Positions 26,913 to 36,252 of a stretch of 64,000 bases of DNA are shown here, piece after piece. Source of the stretch: Clostridia bacterium (GTDB lineage Bacteria; Bacillota; Clostridia; Christensenellales; Borkfalkiaceae); the NCBI GenBank assembly GCA_017463325.1, contig JAFTPK010000009.1, positions 1 through 64,000 on the forward strand, read 5' to 3'. The notes beneath the pieces were generated by a model. That model had not been told where the DNA came from. It made no database searches and saw only the letters and a program-made list of their open reading frames with translations. How positions within the stretch are numbered: position 1 is the stretch's first letter; the number at the start of each line of letters is the position of its first letter. A program made the position numbers and the translations under genes.

Positions 26913-28850
26913 ATGGGATTGACGATCGCAGAAAAAATTATTCAAAAACACCTCGTGAGCGGGGAGATGACGGCGGGCGCGGAAATCGGGCTGAAAATTG
27001 ATCAAACCTTGACGCAGGACGCGACGGGAACTATGGCGTATTTGCAGTTCGAGGCTATGGGCGTCGAGCGAGTGAAAACGGAATTGTCCGTCGCGTATAT
27101 CGACCACAATACCCTGCAAGCGGGCTATGAAAACGCGGACGATCACCGCTATATCCAAACGGTGACGAAAAAGCACGGGATCCGTTTTTCTCGCCCGGGA
27201 AACGGGATTTGCCATCAGGTGCATTTAGAGCGCTTTGCCGTACCCGGGAAAACCTTGATCGGCTCCGATTCGCATACGCCGACGGCGGGCGGGATCGGTA
27301 TGCTTGCTATGGGCGCGGGCGGGTTGGACGTCGCCGTGGCTATGGGGGGCGGCGCGTATTTTATCACTATGCCCAAATGTATCCGTGTGGAGCTGACGGG
27401 CAGACTTCGTGATTACGTGAGCGCGAAAGACGTTATTTTAGAGGTGCTCAGACGCTTGTCCGTGAAAGGCGGCGTGGGGTACGTCGTCGAATACGGCGGG
27501 GAGGGGGTGAAGACCTTGTCTGTGCCGCAACGCGCCACCATTACGAATATGGGCGCGGAGCTTGGGGCAACGACTTCTATTTTTCCCTCCGACGAGGTAA
27601 CGAGAGCCTTTTTAAAGGCCGAGGGCAGAGAGGGGGATTTCGTGGAGCTTTTCCCCGACGCCGACGCGAACTACGAAAAGGTAATAAAAATAGATCTGGA
27701 CGAATTGCAGCCCTTGGCTGCCTGTCCGCACAGCCCCGACAACGTGAAATCTGTGAAAGAGCTTGCGGGGAAGAAAATCGACCAGATTTGTATCGGATCG
27801 TGTACGAACTCGTCTATGCTCGATATGCTGACGGTGGCCGCTATGCTCAAAGGCAAGACGGTACACCCCGACGTGAGCCTTTCTATTTCGCCCGGTTCTA
27901 AGCAGGTATATACCATGCTTGCACGGTGCGGGGCACTTGCCGATATGATCGCGGCGGGGGCGCGTATTTTGGAATGTGCGTGCGGGCCGTGTATCGGTAT
28001 GGGGTTTTCTCCGAGGTCGGCAGGGGTGAGTTTAAGGACGTTTAACCGAAATTTCCTCGCCCGTAGCGGTACGGCGGACGCGCAAGTATTTCTTGTTTCG
28101 CCCGAAACGGCGGCGGCGAGCGCGATTGCGGGGGTGTTCACCGACCCCACAACGCTTGGAAGTGCGCCTGAGGTGCGTTTGCCCGAGCGTTTCCTCGTGG
28201 ACGATAATTTGATCGAACTGCCCGTAGCTGCCGAGGCGGCGGGGAGCGTCGCCGTGGAAAGAGGGCCGAATATCAAGCCTGTACCTACGCAGACGCCGCT
28301 TGTAAGAGATTTGAAAGCGGAGCTGATTTTAAAGGTAGGCGACGATATTACCACCGATCATATTATGCCTGCGGGAACGAAGGTGCTGCCTTACCGTTCT
28401 AACGTGCCGAAGCTGTCGGAGTTTTGCTTTACCGTTTGCGATCCTACCTTTCCTGAGCGGGCAAAGGCCGCGGGCGGCGGGGTGATTGTTGGCGGAGTGA
28501 ATTACGGGCAAGGCTCTTCGAGGGAGCACGCCGCGCTCGTGCCGCAATACCTCGGTGTGAAAGCGGTGGTCGCAAAAAGCTTTGCGCGAATTCACGTGGC
28601 GAATTTGATTAATTTCGGAATCGTACCGCTGACGTTTAAGCAAGCGGAGGATTATGAGAAATTTGCGCAAGGCGACGAAATGGAAATTAGGGGGCTTGCG
28701 GACGCGGTGCGCTCGAAAACGGAGGTGACGCTTGAAAACGTGACCACGGGAGAGCGTGTGACGGTGGAACTGACGCTTACCGAGCGGCAAAGAGGGATCT
28801 TGCTTGCGGGTGGAGCACTTAATTACGCCAAGTCGGGCGCGGAGGAGTAA
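26913..28850 (+). CDS. Aconitate hydratase (single-chain, about 645 residues)
   Basis: Interconverts citrate and isocitrate through a [4Fe-4S] cluster. The large domain has GSDSHTPTAGGIGMLAMGAGG (substrate loop, near 117-137), GSCTNSSMLDM with the first cluster cysteine (about 295) and CACGPCIGMGFSP with the other two (about 351-363). The swivel domain, with NYGQGSSREHAALVPQYLG near residue 530, is fused at the C-terminal end. The length is typical of the short clostridial aconitases (640-650), not of the 900-residue AcnA. Five bases separate it from the citrate synthase gene and three from the dehydrogenase. Confidence 0.92.
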   Translation: MGLTIAEKIIQKHLVSGEMTAGAEIGLKIDQTLTQDATGTMAYLQFEAMGVERVKTELSVAYIDHNTLQAGYENADDHRYIQTVTKKHGIRFSRPGNGICHQVHLERFAVPGKTLIGSDSHTPTAGGIGMLAMGAGGLDVAVAMGGGAYFITMPKCIRVELTGRLRDYVSAKDVILEVLRRLSVKGGVGYVVEYGGEGVKTLSVPQRATITNMGAELGATTSIFPSDEVTRAFLKAEGREGDFVELFPDADANYEKVIKIDLDELQPLAACPHSPDNVKSVKELAGKKIDQICIGSCTNSSMLDMLTVAAMLKGKTVHPDVSLSISPGSKQVYTMLARCGALADMIAAGARILECACGPCIGMGFSPRSAGVSLRTFNRNFLARSGTADAQVFLVSPETAAASAIAGVFTDPTTLGSAPEVRLPERFLVDDNLIELPVAAEAAGSVAVERGPNIKPVPTQTPLVRDLKAELILKVGDDITTDHIMPAGTKVLPYRSNVPKLSEFCFTVCDPTFPERAKAAGGGVIVGGVNYGQGSSREHAALVPQYLGVKAVVAKSFARIHVANLINFGIVPLTFKQAEDYEKFAQGDEMEIRGLADAVRSKTEVTLENVTTGERVTVELTLTERQRGILLAGGALNYAKSGAEE

Positions 28851-28853
28851 AAA

Positions 28854-30020
28854 ATGGAAGATTACGAAAAACAATTAGAAATTGCTTGTGAAAAGTTTAA
28901 AAAGGTGCTGGAAGGGCAGCTGAAACGGGTAGAGGATATGAAAGCGCAGGGCGGGTTTGTCGATTATACGAAGCTCGACTGCATTAAGATAGGCGTGTGC
29001 GGCGGCGACGGGATAGGTCCCACGATTACCGCACAGGCACGGCGGGTGCTGGAATTTGTGCTTGCTGACCTGAAAGAGGCAGGCAGGGTCGAGTTTATTG
29101 ACATTGACGGGCTGACGATCGAGAACCGTATTAAGCAGAAAAAAGCCATTCCCGACGACGTGATGGCGGCGTTGAAAGGCTGTCATATCATTCTCAAAGG
29201 CCCGACGACGACGCCGCAAAAAGGGGACGGTATGCCCAACATTGAGTCGGCGAACGTCGCTATGAGAAAGGCACTTGATCTGTTTGCGAATATTCGTCCC
29301 GTTAAGGTGCCGAGTGAGGGGATCAACTGGACGATTTTCCGTGAAAATACCGAGGGCGGGTATGCCGTTGGGTCGTCGGGGTTCAACGTCACGGACGATC
29401 TTGCCGTCGATTTCACGATTACGACCAAGCAAGGCTCTGAGCGGATCGCACGGCTTGCGTACGAGTATGCGAGAAAGAACGGACTTGGCAGAGTGTCGCT
29501 CGTTACTAAGGCGAACGTCATCAAGACGACGGACGGGAATTTCCTTGAAGATTGCCATAAGGTGGCGAATGAGTATCCTGAAATCGTTACCGACGAATGG
29601 TATGCTGATATTATGACGGCAAAGCTTGTAGACACCAAGCGTCGAAAGGATTTTCAGGTGTTGCTGCTCCCTAACCTGTACGGCGATATTATTTCCGACG
29701 AGGCGGCTGAATTTCAAGGCGGCGTCGGCACGGCGGGTTGTGCGAATATCGGCAAAAAATACGCTATGTTCGAGGCAATTCACGGCTCGGCACCCCGCAT
29801 GGTGAAAGAGGGGCGGGCGAAGTACGCCGACCCGTGCTCTATGCTCCGTGCGTGCGTGATGCTGCTGTCGCATATCGGCTTGCAGGAGAGGGCGGACAGG
29901 TTGGAAAGAGCGCTTGATATCTGTTCGTTTGAAGAGAAAAAATTGGTCATCACGGGAAGAGAAACGGGCGCAACCTGCGAGCAGTTTGGCGATTACGTGA
30001 TGGAAACGTTAAATAAGTGA
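28854..30020 (+). CDS. Isocitrate dehydrogenase (NAD(P)-dependent)
   Basis: Oxidatively decarboxylates isocitrate to 2-oxoglutarate, the glutamate precursor. 388 residues of the isocitrate/isopropylmalate dehydrogenase family. GGDGIGPTIT (about 50-59), RENTEGGYAVGSSGFNVTDD (about 164-183) with the Ser/Asn substrate loop of isocitrate enzymes, and LYGDIISDEAAEFQGGVGTAG carrying the Mg aspartates. An N-terminal extension of about 40 charged residues (EDYEKQLEIACEKFKKVLEG) is unusual for bacterial Icd. Cofactor choice is unresolved. Citrate synthase, aconitase and this gene form a closed oxidative half-cycle. Confidence 0.88.
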   Translation: MEDYEKQLEIACEKFKKVLEGQLKRVEDMKAQGGFVDYTKLDCIKIGVCGGDGIGPTITAQARRVLEFVLADLKEAGRVEFIDIDGLTIENRIKQKKAIPDDVMAALKGCHIILKGPTTTPQKGDGMPNIESANVAMRKALDLFANIRPVKVPSEGINWTIFRENTEGGYAVGSSGFNVTDDLAVDFTITTKQGSERIARLAYEYARKNGLGRVSLVTKANVIKTTDGNFLEDCHKVANEYPEIVTDEWYADIMTAKLVDTKRRKDFQVLLLPNLYGDIISDEAAEFQGGVGTAGCANIGKKYAMFEAIHGSAPRMVKEGRAKYADPCSMLRACVMLLSHIGLQERADRLERALDICSFEEKKLVITGRETGATCEQFGDYVMETLNK

Positions 30021-30036
30021 AATAAAAAAGCATTTA

Positions 30037-30061
30037 AAGCGGCGCGGCGCATGCGCCGCTT
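30037..30061 (+). other. GC-rich hairpin in the icd-cysK spacer
   Basis: AAGCGGCGC / GCGCCGCTT, perfect 9-bp stem with a 7-base loop. No U-tract follows, so it is more likely an mRNA-processing or stabilising structure, or a repeat, than a terminator. Confidence 0.5.
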
Positions 30062-30088
30062 ACGGTGCATATAATAAAGAGGGGTTTT

Positions 30089-30991
30089 ATGAAAAATTCG
30101 GTGAGCGCGCTGATCGGGAATACGCCGCTGATCAGGTTGGAAAAAATTGAAAAATTGCTTGGGCTGAAAGCCGAGCTTTACGCTAAGCTTGAAAATTTTA
30201 ATCCCACCGGCTCGGCAAAGGATCGCGCGGCGCTGTATATGATCGAGGACGCGGAAAAACGCGGACTTTTACAAGCGGGCGGCTGCGTTGTGGAACCGAC
30301 CTCGGGGAATACGGGCATAGGGCTTGCCCTCGTTTGCAAGAAAAAGGGTTATAAGCTCTTTATCGTGATGCCTGAAAGTATGAGCGAGGAGAGGCGAAAG
30401 CTGTTGGCTCATTACGGCGCGGAGCTTGTCCTTACGGACGGAAAGGCGGGCATGGCGGGAGCGATCAAAAAGGCGGAGGAAATGCTTGCGGCGGATAGGA
30501 CTATGTTTATGCCCGATCAGTTTTCCAACCCTGCGAACGCTTTGGCGCATTACGAAACGACAGGCCCTGAGATTTTTGAAGCACTTCCCGAGGTGGATAT
30601 TTTTACCGCGTGCGTGGGCACGGGCGGGACGCTGACGGGGGTTGGACAGTTTTTGAAAGAACAAAAAAGCGGCGTAAGGGTAGTGGCTGTCGAGCCGAGC
30701 GCTTCTCCCGTTTTATCGGGCGGAAAGGCGGGCGCGCATAAGATCCAAGGAATAGGCGCTGGGTTTGTGCCCAAGGTGCTGGATACCGCCGTTTACGACG
30801 AGGTGCGGACGGTGACGGACGGGGACGCCTACGACTATGCGCGGCTTTTGGCTAAGGAGGAGGGGCTGTTCGTTGGCATTTCCTCGGGCGCGGCTTTAAA
30901 GGCTGCCGTAGAGCTTGCCAAAGAGAACGAGGGGAAAAAGATCGTATTCGTCGCGCCTGACAGCGGCGACAGGTATTTATCTGTTTTTTAA
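30089..30991 (+). CDS. cysK: Cysteine synthase (O-acetylserine sulfhydrylase)
   Basis: PLP enzyme making cysteine from O-acetylserine and sulfide. 300 residues from ATG 30089 (RBS AAGAGGGG, 30077-30084); an earlier in-frame ATG at 30065 lacks an RBS. The PLP lysine is Lys44 in NPTGSAKDRAALYM. PTSGNTGIGLA is the substrate loop (near 71-81) and GIGAGFVPKVLD is the site that binds the CysE C-terminal tail. It is placed 24 bases upstream of cysE, so the cysteine synthase complex partners are co-transcribed. Confidence 0.93.
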   Translation: MKNSVSALIGNTPLIRLEKIEKLLGLKAELYAKLENFNPTGSAKDRAALYMIEDAEKRGLLQAGGCVVEPTSGNTGIGLALVCKKKGYKLFIVMPESMSEERRKLLAHYGAELVLTDGKAGMAGAIKKAEEMLAADRTMFMPDQFSNPANALAHYETTGPEIFEALPEVDIFTACVGTGGTLTGVGQFLKEQKSGVRVVAVEPSASPVLSGGKAGAHKIQGIGAGFVPKVLDTAVYDEVRTVTDGDAYDYARLLAKEEGLFVGISSGAALKAAVELAKENEGKKIVFVAPDSGDRYLSVF

Positions 30992-31015
30992 ACGAAAAAC
31001 GAACAGGAGAAAAGT

Positions 31016-31864
31016 ATGGTGGACATCAAAAAAACGGCGAAAGAATTAGTGGCGTCTTATCAGATAGAGCAGCCGAGTTTTCGGCGGGAGTTGGCTCTGC
31101 CCGATAAGGCGGAGATCGTGCGGGTGATCGAGGAGCTTAGGCGGCTTATGTTCCCGTCTTGTTATGGGGGACAGGAGGCGAGAGAGGACTTGGTGCATTT
31201 CGCCGAATCGACGCTGCATACCGTCTATTTCCGTTTGAAAAAGCAAATAGAGCTTGCGCTCTCTTTCGAGTGTGAGTGTAAAGCGGACGCGGAGGAGGTG
31301 ACGGCGGCTTTTTTAAATGCGCTGCCTGAGCTTAGACGGGTGCTGTATACCGATCTTGCCGCGACTTTTGAGGGGGATCCCGCCGCGAAGAGCAAGGAGG
31401 AAATTATTTTCTCCTATCCCGGATTTTACGCGATCTTCGTGTATCGCCTTGCCCATATCCTCTATTTGTCCAAAGTGCCTTTTATCCCGAGAATGATGAC
31501 TGAGCACGCGCACGAGAAAACGGGGATTGACATCAACCCCGGAGCGACGATCGGGGAGTATTTCTTTATCGACCACGGCACGGGCGTCGTGATCGGGGAA
31601 ACGACCGTGATCGGCAAGCGGGTTAAAATTTATCAAATGGTGACGCTGGGTGCTCTTTCCCCGAGAAAGGGGCAGAGCTTGAAAGGGGTGAAACGCCACC
31701 CCACCGTGATGGACGACGTTACCGTGTATTCGGGTGCGTCTATCCTCGGCGGCGAAACGGTGATCGGCGAAGGCGCCGTGATCGGCGGAAACTGTTTCTT
31801 GACGCAAAGCGTTCAGGCAGGGGCGAGGGTAAGCGCGAAGCAACCCGAATTGATTATCAAATAA
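31016..31864 (+). CDS. cysE: Serine O-acetyltransferase
   Basis: Transfers acetyl from acetyl-CoA to serine. 282 residues: a helical N-terminal domain to about 165 and a left-handed beta-helix of hexapeptide repeats (INPGATIGEYFFIDHGTGVV at about 178-197, then VIGETTVIG, VTVYSGASILGG). The protein ends ARVSAKQPELIIK; the terminal isoleucine-lysine differs slightly from the usual terminal Ile that docks in CysK, so tail docking is uncertain. RBS AGGAG at 31004-31008. Confidence 0.92.
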   Translation: MVDIKKTAKELVASYQIEQPSFRRELALPDKAEIVRVIEELRRLMFPSCYGGQEAREDLVHFAESTLHTVYFRLKKQIELALSFECECKADAEEVTAAFLNALPELRRVLYTDLAATFEGDPAAKSKEEIIFSYPGFYAIFVYRLAHILYLSKVPFIPRMMTEHAHEKTGIDINPGATIGEYFFIDHGTGVVIGETTVIGKRVKIYQMVTLGALSPRKGQSLKGVKRHPTVMDDVTVYSGASILGGETVIGEGAVIGGNCFLTQSVQAGARVSAKQPELIIK

Positions 31865-31880
31865 GTAGAGTGTTACGAAT

Positions 31881-32654
31881 ATGAAAATCGTAGTAAAAGT
31901 GGGAACCTCCACGTTGGCGCACGCCACGGGGAAGTTGAATATTCAAAGAACCAAACGGCTGTGTGAAACGCTGGCGGACTTGAAAAATGAAGGACACGAG
32001 ATCGTGCTCGTTTCCTCGGGGGCGATCGGTATGGGCGTGGGCAAGCTCAATCTTTCCGCGCGGCCTGAGGACGTGCCGACCAAGCAGGCGGCTGCCGCCG
32101 TTGGACAATGCGAGCTGATGTATACCTACGACAAGCTCTTTTCTGAATACGGACATATCGTCGCGCAGGTACTGTTGACCGGCTCCGATTTTACGCACGC
32201 GGACAGGTTGGAAAATTTTTCAAATACCATGACGAGGCTGTTACAGCTTGGCGCATTGCCCGTTGTAAACGAAAACGATACCGTTTCTACGGAGGAGATC
32301 GGCGTGGGTGACAACGACACCCTTTCAGCGTACGTGGCTGTGAATATCGGTGCGGACGTGCTCGTTATTTTATCCGATATTGACGGTTTGTACACCGCCG
32401 ACCCGCATAAGGATCCGACTGCCAAACGGATAGAGGTGGTGGACGAGCTGACGCCTGAGATAATTGCTCTTGGCGGCGGGAAAGGTTCTGCTCTTGGAAC
32501 GGGCGGCATGAAAACCAAGCTTCGCGCGGCGAGTATTTGCGTGGAGGCGGGGTGCGACATGATTATTGCAAGCGGCGAAAGCCCCGAAATTTTGTACAAT
32601 TTGGTGCAAGGCAAGGGGGCAGGTACGAGGTTTCTTGCAAAAAAGGAGCGTTGA
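31881..32654 (+). CDS. proB: Glutamate 5-kinase (short form without PUA domain)
   Basis: First step of proline synthesis: phosphorylates the gamma-carboxylate of glutamate. 257 residues, amino acid kinase fold only; the C-terminal PUA domain of E. coli ProB (about 370 residues) is missing, as in many clostridia. VKVGTSTLAHATGKLN (4-19), LVSSGAIGMGVGKL (about 46-59), NENDTVSTEEIGVGDNDTLSA (feedback/substrate loop, about 133-153) and GTGGMKTKLRAA are present. RBS is weak. It is followed after one base by proA. Confidence 0.93.
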   Translation: MKIVVKVGTSTLAHATGKLNIQRTKRLCETLADLKNEGHEIVLVSSGAIGMGVGKLNLSARPEDVPTKQAAAAVGQCELMYTYDKLFSEYGHIVAQVLLTGSDFTHADRLENFSNTMTRLLQLGALPVVNENDTVSTEEIGVGDNDTLSAYVAVNIGADVLVILSDIDGLYTADPHKDPTAKRIEVVDELTPEIIALGGGKGSALGTGGMKTKLRAASICVEAGCDMIIASGESPEILYNLVQGKGAGTRFLAKKER

Positions 32655-32655
32655 G

Positions 32656-33906
32656 ATGAGAACGGTCAAGGAAATTTTGACGGGCGCGAGGGCGGCGGCG
32701 CGGACGCTTGCCGTGGCGAGCACGGAAGAGAAAAATCGCGCGCTTTCGTTGATCGCGGACGGGCTTTTGGAGAACGTGGGGGAGATTTTGCGGGAGAATA
32801 CGCTCGATATTGAGGCTGCCAGAGAGCGGCTTGGCGCGGTGATGGTGGACAGGCTTCGCTTGACGGAAGCGCGTATTGCTGCTATTGCCGAGGCGGTGCG
32901 CGAGGTGGCGGCGCTGCCTGACCCCGTAGGACGGACGCTTTCTACCGTCGTAAGACCGAACGGCTTACAAATCGAAAAGGTGGCGGTGCCGCTTGGCGTC
33001 GTGGCTATTATTTATGAGAGTCGTCCGAACGTGACGGCTGACGCGGCGGCGCTTTGCTTAAAAAGTGGGAACGCTTGCGTGCTGCGCGGCGGTAAGGACG
33101 CTTACCGTTCTTCGGCGAAAATCGTCGAGGTGATCCGCGCGGCGTTGAAAAAGGCGGGCTTGGACGAGAATTGCGTGAATATGCCCGAGGATACGTCGAG
33201 AACCAGCGCGAACGAGTTGATGACCGCCGTAGGCGAGGTGGACGTGCTCATTCCGCGTGGCGGCGCGGGGCTGATTAAAAGCTGTCTTGAAAACGCGAAG
33301 GTGCCCTGTATTCAGACGGGGACGGGAATTTGTCATTTATTCGTGGACGCTGCCGCCGATTTTACCAAGGCGCTCGATTTGATCGAAAACGCCAAGACGT
33401 CGCGACCGTCCGTTTGTAACGCTTTGGAGGTTTGTCTTGTACACGAGCGGGTGGCGCGGGAGTTTTTGCCCCTTTTGAAAGCACGCTTGGTGGACGGGCG
33501 TAAGGAAAATCCCGTAGAGCTGCGTTTGTGTGAAAGAGCGGCGGCGATCGTGGACGGCGTGAAAGCGGGCGCGGAGGATTTCGACACCGAATTTCTTGAT
33601 TACGTCCTTGCCGTTAAAGTGGTAGCGGACGTGAGAGAGGCCGTAGAGCATATTGTTCGTCATTCAAGTGGGCATAGCGACGGGATTGTGACGGAAAACA
33701 AGGCGGCGGCGCGGACGTTTGTGGCGGCGGTGGACAGCGCTGCCGTGTACGTCAACGCCTCGACGAGATTTACCGACGGCGGGGAGTTCGGCAAGGGCTG
33801 TGAAATCGGCATTTCTACGCAAAAAATGCACGCGCGCGGGCCTATGGGCTTGGAGGAGCTGACGAGCTACAAATACGTCGTTTACGGAAACGGTCAGGTG
33901 AGGTAA
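32656..33906 (+). CDS. proA: Glutamate-5-semialdehyde dehydrogenase (gamma-glutamyl phosphate reductase)
   Basis: NADPH-dependent second step of proline synthesis. 416 residues from ATG 32656, just after the proB TGA (32652-32654), with AAGGAG at 32643-32648; an upstream extension is a shadow of proB. Aldehyde dehydrogenase fold: YESRPNVTADAAALCLKSGN (about 118-137) and the catalytic cysteine in RPSVCNALE (about 248-256). ProB and ProA usually form a complex that protects the acyl phosphate; adjacency fits. Confidence 0.95.
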   Translation: MRTVKEILTGARAAARTLAVASTEEKNRALSLIADGLLENVGEILRENTLDIEAARERLGAVMVDRLRLTEARIAAIAEAVREVAALPDPVGRTLSTVVRPNGLQIEKVAVPLGVVAIIYESRPNVTADAAALCLKSGNACVLRGGKDAYRSSAKIVEVIRAALKKAGLDENCVNMPEDTSRTSANELMTAVGEVDVLIPRGGAGLIKSCLENAKVPCIQTGTGICHLFVDAAADFTKALDLIENAKTSRPSVCNALEVCLVHERVAREFLPLLKARLVDGRKENPVELRLCERAAAIVDGVKAGAEDFDTEFLDYVLAVKVVADVREAVEHIVRHSSGHSDGIVTENKAAARTFVAAVDSAAVYVNASTRFTDGGEFGKGCEIGISTQKMHARGPMGLEELTSYKYVVYGNGQVR

Positions 33907-33911
33907 AAAAA

Positions 33912-34712
33912 ATGAAAAAATATTCGTTCGGGTTTATCGGTTGCGGGCATATGGGAGCAACGCTTGTAAATGCGGTGGCGAAAATCGTGAACCCTGCTAC
34001 GATCGCGGTGTGTGACCGTGATGAGAGAAAAACGGAGGCGCTTGCAAAGACGCTCGGCGTGGCGGTGACAACAGCCGAGGAACTTGTGAAAAACAGTAAG
34101 TTCGTCGTGCTTGGTGTGAAGCCGCAAAATATGGAGGAAACGCTTATTCCCTTACGTGCGGCGTTTGCCGAAAATGACGAGGTGAGCGTGATTACCATGG
34201 CGGCAGGTGTGGAAATAACGAAAATTCGCGCGCTTGCGAACGGGGATTTTCCCGTCGTGCGTATTATGCCCAACACCCCTTGCGAGGTAGGCGAGGGTAC
34301 TATTTTATACGCCCTGTCAAACGTCGGCGAGAAAGAAAAAACGATTTTTGAAAAGGCGTTTTCCGCGTGCGGCTTGCTCGTGCCCGTAAAGGAAGAGGAG
34401 ATCGACGCGGCGGGCGCGTTGAGCGGCTGCGGTCCCGCCTTTTTCTATCTGTATGCCCAAGGCCTTGCGGATGGCGCGGCGGCACTTGGAATGGACGGGA
34501 AAACGGCTGTGACCCTCGCGGCACAGACTATGCTCGGCGCGGCAAAAATGCTGTTGAAACACGGTGACGCGCAGAAACTTTGCGAGGAGGTTTGTTCCCC
34601 CGGCGGTACGACGATCGAGGGGGTAAAGACCTTGCGTGAACAGGGCGTGCCCGCGGCGGCGAAGGCGGCAGTCAACGCCTCCTTTGAACGAACCCTACAA
34701 TTAAAAAAATAA
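33912..34712 (+). CDS. proC: Pyrroline-5-carboxylate reductase
   Basis: Last step of proline synthesis. 266 residues; GFIGCGHMGATLVNA (7-21) is the NAD(P)H-binding motif; MPNTPCEVGEGTILYAL (about 117-133) and the signature SPGGTTIEGVKTLREQGV (about 231-248) confirm the family. Five bases after proA. A strong terminator closes the run that began with the citrate synthase gene. Confidence 0.95.
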   Translation: MKKYSFGFIGCGHMGATLVNAVAKIVNPATIAVCDRDERKTEALAKTLGVAVTTAEELVKNSKFVVLGVKPQNMEETLIPLRAAFAENDEVSVITMAAGVEITKIRALANGDFPVVRIMPNTPCEVGEGTILYALSNVGEKEKTIFEKAFSACGLLVPVKEEEIDAAGALSGCGPAFFYLYAQGLADGAAALGMDGKTAVTLAAQTMLGAAKMLLKHGDAQKLCEEVCSPGGTTIEGVKTLREQGVPAAAKAAVNASFERTLQLKK

Positions 34713-34727
34713 TTTTTTGCTTTTTTC

Positions 34728-34761
34728 TTCCTCCGACTTTTTTACGTCGGAGGAATTTTTA
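34728..34761 (+). terminator. Terminator after proC
   Basis: Stem TTCCTCCGAC / GTCGGAGGAA (34728-34755) then TTTTTATT. Confidence 0.85.
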
Positions 34762-34826
34762 TTCACTTTATTCATAATTTATTTGATATTTATTCATTTA
34801 TTCATTAAATTCATAAAAATATTCAT
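34761..34826 (+). promoter_or_regulatory. Cluster of ARG-box-like half sites upstream of argG
   Basis: Six copies of ATTCA(T/C) begin at 34761, 34770, 34792, 34800, 34809 and 34821, within very AT-rich DNA upstream of the argG promoter. TGAAT/ATTCA is the half site of the ARG box bound by ArgR/AhrC arginine repressors. Full palindromes are not evident, and the sites lie upstream of the -35, so the assignment is inferred from motif and from the seven arg genes that follow. Confidence 0.55.
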
Positions 34827-34856
34827 AAAAAAGTTAAAAAACGTGCATAAAAATAC

Positions 34857-34885
34857 TTGCTTTTCGTAGGAAGAAATAGTATAAT
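34857..34885 (+). promoter_or_regulatory. arg operon promoter
   Basis: TTGCTT (34857-34862), 17-base spacer, TATAAT (34880-34885). Confidence 0.7.
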
Positions 34886-34934
34886 AATATCGTCGAAAAT
34901 CAAACGGGTAAATTCGCCCGAGGAGGATAAGAAA

Positions 34935-36164
34935 ATGGAAAATCAAGAAATTAAAAAAGTAGTGCTTGCCTATTCGGGCGGGCTGGATACTTCGATTATC
35001 ATTCCCTGGCTCAAAGAAAATTACAACAACTGCGAGGTGATCGCGGTGTCGGGGAACGTCGGACAGGCGGACGAGCTGGACGGCTTGGAGGAAAAGGCTC
35101 TTAAAACGGGGGCGTCCAAGCTGTACGTGGAGGATTTGACGGACGAGTTCGTGGACGAATACGTAATTCCTACCGTGAAAGCGGGGGCAATGTACGAGGA
35201 ATATATGCTGGGTACTTCGTTTGCTCGTCCCGTCATTGCAAAGCGGATTGTAGAGATCGCGCTCAAAGAGGGCGCGGATGCAATTTGTCACGGCTGTACG
35301 GGGAAAGGGAACGACCAGGTACGCTTTGAACTTGCGATCAAGGCCTTTGCGCCCGATATGAAGATCATTGCGCCGTGGAGAGAATGGAGCATTAAATCGC
35401 GTGAAGAGGAGATCGAATACGCCGAGGCGCACAACGTACCCCTCAAAATTAACCGCGAAACCAACTATTCCAAGGATAAAAACTTGTGGCATTTGAGCCA
35501 CGAGGGGTTGGACCTTGAAGACGCGGGCTTAGAGCCGCAGTACGAAAAGCCCGGGTTCCTTGAAATGGGCGTTTCGCCTATGCAGGCGCCTGATAAGCCT
35601 ACCTATATCACCCTTGACTTCGAGAAAGGGGTGCCCGTAGCGTTCAACGATAAAAAGATGAGCGCAAAAGAAATCATTTACGCTTTGAACGAAGTGGGTG
35701 GGGCAAACGGGATCGGCTTGCTCGATATCGTGGAAAACCGTCTTGTCGGCATGAAATGTCGCGGTGTGTACGAAACCCCCGGCGGGGCGATCCTCTATTT
35801 CGCGCACAACTATTTGGAAACCCTCTGCCTTGATAAGATGACGGCGCATAAAAAACAGGAGCTTGCCGTGACCTTTGCCGACCTCGTATACAACGGGCAA
35901 TGGTATACCCCCCTTCGCGAGGCGCTTTCCGCATTCGTGGACAAAACGCAGGAGAACGTGACGGGGAAAGTAAGGATCAAGCTTTATAAAGGGAATATGA
36001 TCAAAGCGGGGGCTTGGAGCGATTATTCGCTGTATTCGGAGGAGATCGCGACCTTTGGCGAGGATCACGTATACAACCAAGCGGACGCAACGGGCTTTAT
36101 TAACCTGTTCGGGTTGCCGATCAAGGTACAGGCACAGGTCAATCAGAAAAACGCGAAGAAATAA
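34935..36164 (+). CDS. argG: Argininosuccinate synthase
   Basis: ATP-dependent joining of citrulline and aspartate. 409 residues from ATG 34935, eight bases after AGGAGG (34921-34926). [18 protein letters not shown] (about 11-28) is the N-type PP-loop; [16 protein letters not shown] and the C-terminal [21 protein letters not shown] match the family. First gene of argG-argH-argC-argJ-argB-argD-argF. Confidence 0.95.
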   Translation: MENQEIKKVVLAYSGGLDTSIIIPWLKENYNNCEVIAVSGNVGQADELDGLEEKALKTGASKLYVEDLTDEFVDEYVIPTVKAGAMYEEYMLGTSFARPVIAKRIVEIALKEGADAICHGCTGKGNDQVRFELAIKAFAPDMKIIAPWREWSIKSREEEIEYAEAHNVPLKINRETNYSKDKNLWHLSHEGLDLEDAGLEPQYEKPGFLEMGVSPMQAPDKPTYITLDFEKGVPVAFNDKKMSAKEIIYALNEVGGANGIGLLDIVENRLVGMKCRGVYETPGGAILYFAHNYLETLCLDKMTAHKKQELAVTFADLVYNGQWYTPLREALSAFVDKTQENVTGKVRIKLYKGNMIKAGAWSDYSLYSEEIATFGEDHVYNQADATGFINLFGLPIKVQAQVNQKNAKK

Positions 36165-36252
36165 GTTGGGGTTTGAAAGGAATAAAAAACGGGAGAAATT
36201 GCCTGCCGCCGCGTGAAAACGCGCGCGGTGGGCGAAAAGTGTTTTAAAGGCT

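Noticed and set aside
30037..30061. Terminator between icd and cysK
   Set aside because: The stem is strong but no U-tract follows, so transcription into cysK is likely.
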